This document shows positions 61,033-64,000 of a stretch of 64,000 bases of DNA, one piece after another. The position numbers were made by a program, and so were the translations under genes. Location of the stretch: assembly GCF_030717845.1 (NCBI RefSeq), contig NZ_JAUZVZ010000015.1, positions 1 to 64,000 of the forward strand, read 5' to 3'. The notes beneath the pieces are model-generated. The model was given only the letters and a program-made list of their open reading frames with translations. It made no database searches and was not told the DNA's origin. This stretch comes from Alkalimonas collagenimarina. GTDB taxonomy: Bacteria; Pseudomonadota; Gammaproteobacteria; Enterobacterales; Alteromonadaceae. Position 1 is the first letter of the stretch, and each line of letters starts with the position of its first letter.

Positions 61033-64000
61033 GATACACGTCCCCGACGAACGCCAGAACTAGTCAATATGGATTCAATGCTTGTATCGGTTAGCCCTAC
61101 CACCATTTCGTCTCCCATAAATAAAGGCTCACCTGGCATACTATCAAAACCCACGCCACTCACAGGCACCTCACCATCAGGAGAGGACATCGTATCGCCA
61201 TCATCAACAGTACCATCCTGATTAATATCGAAGAAGTTACGATTCAAGCGCCCCCCTTTAAATGGATCAATTGCCATAACGAAGCCTGAGCCACCTGGGT
61301 TACAAATATCAGTATCTGGAATAATTGAGTTCACAACTAAGCCGCGCCCAATAATTTTTGGTTGATTAACAATTCGCTCACCTTGCTTTTGGCCATTCAC
61401 CATTAAATCAATGAACCAACCTTTGTTATCAATGGTTCCACCCTCTTCTATCGAACGAACCTGACGCCCACTAACGAGTGACTGTTGATTTATTTTCCGC
61501 TCGGTCAACTGTGCCCTGCTCACTATCTGCTCGCCATCTATAAGACCATACCAAGATTGCACCTCTGAACTTGCAGGATCATCATTGCTTAAGTAGCTGC
61601 CGGTACCAAAAAACACCCACCGTTTACCTGTCTCAGGATCTGCGGCAACGGAAATACCTCCCATAATACTTTGACGTTGACCATCGGCATTTTCGGCACT
61701 AAACAGCGGTCTGGGGTTACTTCCTTGCTTGTAATAGGAATCCCACTGCCCCACATTGCTGTGATTGAGATCAAACTTCCATACATTGCCTTGGTAATCA
61801 CCAGCAAATACATAGTTCACATTACCATCATTGTCATCATCCCAGGTTTCAACCTGACTCAGACCATTGGATAACGTCTTACCATCCAAGTCAAAATCAT
61901 TCTGGCCAACACCTGTATTGATATACTTGATCAAATTGCCATTTTGAACATTTAACAAAAACAACCCTGCTTTATGATCACTGCTATTAAAACCGTTTCC
62001 GGTAATTACTGCCCACTCACCATTTTTCAGCCGCCCAATCACGGGTTTCCCAACCATGGTGCCAAGCCGGTCATCAGAAAACTCCCACAAGATTTGTGGG
62101 CTGGTTGGGACCGTTACATCTAAGGCGAAAAGTAAATTTGCGCCACGGCCAGTGCTTCCTACCAAAATGGAGCGCCACTGCCCCCCGATAAATACATCAG
62201 ATACCGTTGCATTACCATCTACATAGTATTCATGCAGATAATCCGGATCAGCCAAAGCAGGCAGCTTAGGGAGTAGTTTAGAGGGAATGTAAGCGAACAT
62301 CTCTTCACCGGTCTTGGCAGAAAACCCATGCAGCATGCCACTATTGGATCCAATAAATACCACAGGATCTCTATCACGGTTAGTCTGAATAAAAGTACGG
62401 TAAGAGTTCAACTCATCCCATTGGAAGCGGTCATAGAAACGATTTTCTGGTTCCGCAACATACACCGGCGATGAGTGAGCTATATCGCCAAGCACCGAGC
62501 TGCGATTACGAAATTGATAGCTAGCATCGTTTTCCCGAGCCTCACGCGTCCGATCGCCTCGAATAAAGTCAACCAGTGCTTCGGATTGAAGCCAGCCTTT
62601 CTGCGTTGAATTAAGATTACTCCAGGTAAAGGCTTTTTGTGTACTACCATCGAGGAACTGAATATTCCGGCCAGCCCAGGCACGCGTATTTAATTGCTCA
62701 GCAACTTTCCATTTCGGCTCACCGCTAACGTTATCTGCATCGAAGCCCCATAAATCTCCCGACCAATCACCTGAGCGAAAACGCCCCTGAAACACCATCT
62801 GATCAGTTTCCAGCGACGTCGTTGTTCCAGCTAAGTTGGATGCAGAGCCAACCCGGTCTGCAATTTGGTTTAATGTCCGGGTAAGCTCTTTGGCAAAGGT
62901 TTCCGGGTCATCAGCACTAAAAAAACCGCCCCGACTATTGACTGCTGCATGCAGCATATCATCAATTTTAGGGGCCAATGCACCGGCGGCTCCTGGATCA
63001 GGCCAGGCAATACTCGTTTCAGTGCCTATAGCATCAAATGCGGTTTTCGGATCAATACTCCCTCGTACACCTAATCCTACGGTAAAAGTCACCATATGCT
63101 GCCAAAACGCAGGATTAGTATTGTCATTTGGGGTTGGTACCCGATTGTCCAGATCGGGTCGCAGATCATTTTTCCAATACTTCATCGCTACATCAGCTAA
63201 CGTATTTGAATATCCATCAGCAAACGGTGCTGTTGGCTGATATTGGTAAGTAGTACCATCAGGCCGGCTGTGGATGGGGCCATTACTATTATCTTCATTT
63301 CCAACACCAGAAGGGTTAGTCCCTCCCCAATATCCATCCGACATCAAAATGCTAAAACTTTGCCGGCAAGTCAGATGCTCAATAGTTGGCTCAGCACCAA
63401 AACCAGGGTTCAAGCCCCAGGGGCCACGGCTGTCTGAGCGAGAAAAGTACTCTCCAGCTCCCACCAAAGCATTGCGAAGTGGAGTACCCTGTGCCGGGAT
63501 ATTTTGGTTATAAAGTGCATCAAAAAAACTAGAACGATCAGAACCTGCAAAGCGGCGGACGCCACGGACCACTGTGCTGGTAGACACTCCATCAATCGAA
63601 GAACTACTTGTATTTATGGTGCCATAGCCAACTCGCATGTTATCGCCTTGGGCAGCAAAACCACGGCCAATCCCCGCTTTGGAAGCAAAAATACGGTTGC
63701 GATGATAGGTGTACCAATTAGCAAAATTCTGAATTTCTTCGGCATAGGTGCAAGCGTTGGCGGTAGCACAATCAGTACGGTTACGACTGCCATCAGAATG
63801 AACTATTTCACGACCATGTCCTGAAAAAGGAGCATTGCCAGGTTTAATCTCAACACGTTGGTAACTACTTTCCTGCCATAGATCACCACTGCCATCATAG
63901 TGGTAATAGACCGCAGGGAAAAACGTCTCATTAACATTATTGTGTGTACCATCATCATTCACCCAGCGCGCTTGCTGAGTGTTCGAGGCAGTTAAATTTC
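61011..64000 (-). CDS. pilY1: PilY1-family pilus tip adhesin (5' end outside window)
   Basis: At least 996 codons; the frame is open to the window edge, so the signal peptide and start are missing (GTG 63962 is internal). The N-terminal part visible carries a von Willebrand A-like region (FSILMSDGYWGG). From about 480 onward is the PilY1 beta-propeller: HSSPVYVAEPENRFYDRF, VFIGSNSGMLHGFSAKTGEE, GRGANLLFALDVT, WEFSDDRLG, and the Ca2+ loop DDDNDGNVNYVFAGDYQG. A second EF-hand-like DINQDGTVDDGD is near the C-terminus. PilY1 links calcium, pilus extension, adhesion and mechanosensing. Confidence 0.92.
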   Translation of the reverse strand, partial: NLTASNTQQARWVNDDGTHNNVNETFFPAVYYHYDGSGDLWQESSYQRVEIKPGNAPFSGHGREIVHSDGSRNRTDCATANACTYAEEIQNFANWYTYHRNRIFASKAGIGRGFAAQGDNMRVGYGTINTSSSSIDGVSTSTVVRGVRRFAGSDRSSFFDALYNQNIPAQGTPLRNALVGAGEYFSRSDSRGPWGLNPGFGAEPTIEHLTCRQSFSILMSDGYWGGTNPSGVGNEDNSNGPIHSRPDGTTYQYQPTAPFADGYSNTLADVAMKYWKNDLRPDLDNRVPTPNDNTNPAFWQHMVTFTVGLGVRGSIDPKTAFDAIGTETSIAWPDPGAAGALAPKIDDMLHAAVNSRGGFFSADDPETFAKELTRTLNQIADRVGSASNLAGTTTSLETDQMVFQGRFRSGDWSGDLWGFDADNVSGEPKWKVAEQLNTRAWAGRNIQFLDGSTQKAFTWSNLNSTQKGWLQSEALVDFIRGDRTREARENDASYQFRNRSSVLGDIAHSSPVYVAEPENRFYDRFQWDELNSYRTFIQTNRDRDPVVFIGSNSGMLHGFSAKTGEEMFAYIPSKLLPKLPALADPDYLHEYYVDGNATVSDVFIGGQWRSILVGSTGRGANLLFALDVTVPTSPQILWEFSDDRLGTMVGKPVIGRLKNGEWAVITGNGFNSSDHKAGLFLLNVQNGNLIKYINTGVGQNDFDLDGKTLSNGLSQVETWDDDNDGNVNYVFAGDYQGNVWKFDLNHSNVGQWDSYYKQGSNPRPLFSAENADGQRQSIMGGISVAADPETGKRWVFFGTGSYLSNDDPASSEVQSWYGLIDGEQIVSRAQLTERKINQQSLVSGRQVRSIEEGGTIDNKGWFIDLMVNGQKQGERIVNQPKIIGRGLVVNSIIPDTDICNPGGSGFVMAIDPFKGGRLNRNFFDINQDGTVDDGDTMSSPDGEVPVSGVGFDSMPGEPLFMGDEMVVGLTDTSIESILTSSGVRRGRVSWREMTN

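Overview
The window looks like a chromosome segment of a marine or freshwater gammaproteobacterium of the Alteromonadales type (relatives of Alishewanella/Rheinheimera are my best guess). The grounds are the block hrcA-grpE / nadK-recN-bamE / ratB-ratA / smpB-ssrA, a sigma-32 type dnaK promoter, an E. coli-like tmRNA tag, a GlnB almost identical to the enterobacterial one, and a TonB-receptor-driven polysaccharide locus. I see no insertion sequence, integrase, tRNA, rRNA or CRISPR array.

1-6.9 kb: a GDSL esterase with a PEP-CTERM-like tail, an NhaC-type antiporter, an M48 lipoprotein protease, then dnaJ and dnaK (both on minus) with a clear heat-shock promoter. 7.0-30.8 kb: a complete pectin/galacturonan utilisation cluster. 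On minus are a GapN-like aldehyde dehydrogenase, KDG kinase, KDPG aldolase, a UxuB-family reductase, UxaC, UxaA, a GH28 polygalacturonase, LacI and IclR regulators, a three-gene TRAP transporter, KduI and KduD. On plus are a TonB-dependent receptor, a DUF4861-GH105 fusion lipoprotein, a CE8 pectinesterase and a CE12 acetylesterase. The logic is outer-membrane capture, de-esterification and hydrolysis in the periplasm, TRAP uptake, isomerisation to KDG, phosphorylation and cleavage to pyruvate plus glyceraldehyde-3-phosphate, and oxidation of the latter by GapN. Five copies of one 18-bp palindrome (TTTGCCACC/GGTGGCAAA type) sit in three promoter regions, twice as pairs exactly 33 bp apart; they are the probable operators of the local LacI protein.

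30.9-37.8 kb: grpE-hrcA, nadK, recN with abutting LexA boxes, bamE, ratB-ratA, smpB and tmRNA. Because hrcA-grpE and dnaK-dnaJ face the same way on either side of the pectin cluster, the cluster looks inserted into an ancestral hrcA-grpE-dnaK-dnaJ block.

37.9-48.6 kb: a Kir-like two-TM protein without a selectivity filter, DUF1028, an MBL-fold hydrolase, RluF, a CpdB-like nucleotidase, a YdjM-like membrane protein, an Hpt-REC-REC-GGDEF protein and a periplasmic binding protein. 48.6-52.5 kb: a zinc-starvation set (FtsX-type ABC transporter, DUF3299, His-rich ZrgA/DUF2796, and a DksA paralogue lacking two zinc-finger cysteines) with a near-consensus Zur box. 52.5-56.9 kb: two photolyase-family genes that overlap, glnB and nadE. 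56.9-64 kb: type IV pilus minor pilins (FimT, two PilE-like, PilX, PilW, PilV), one unrecognised protein, and PilY1, which runs off the window end.
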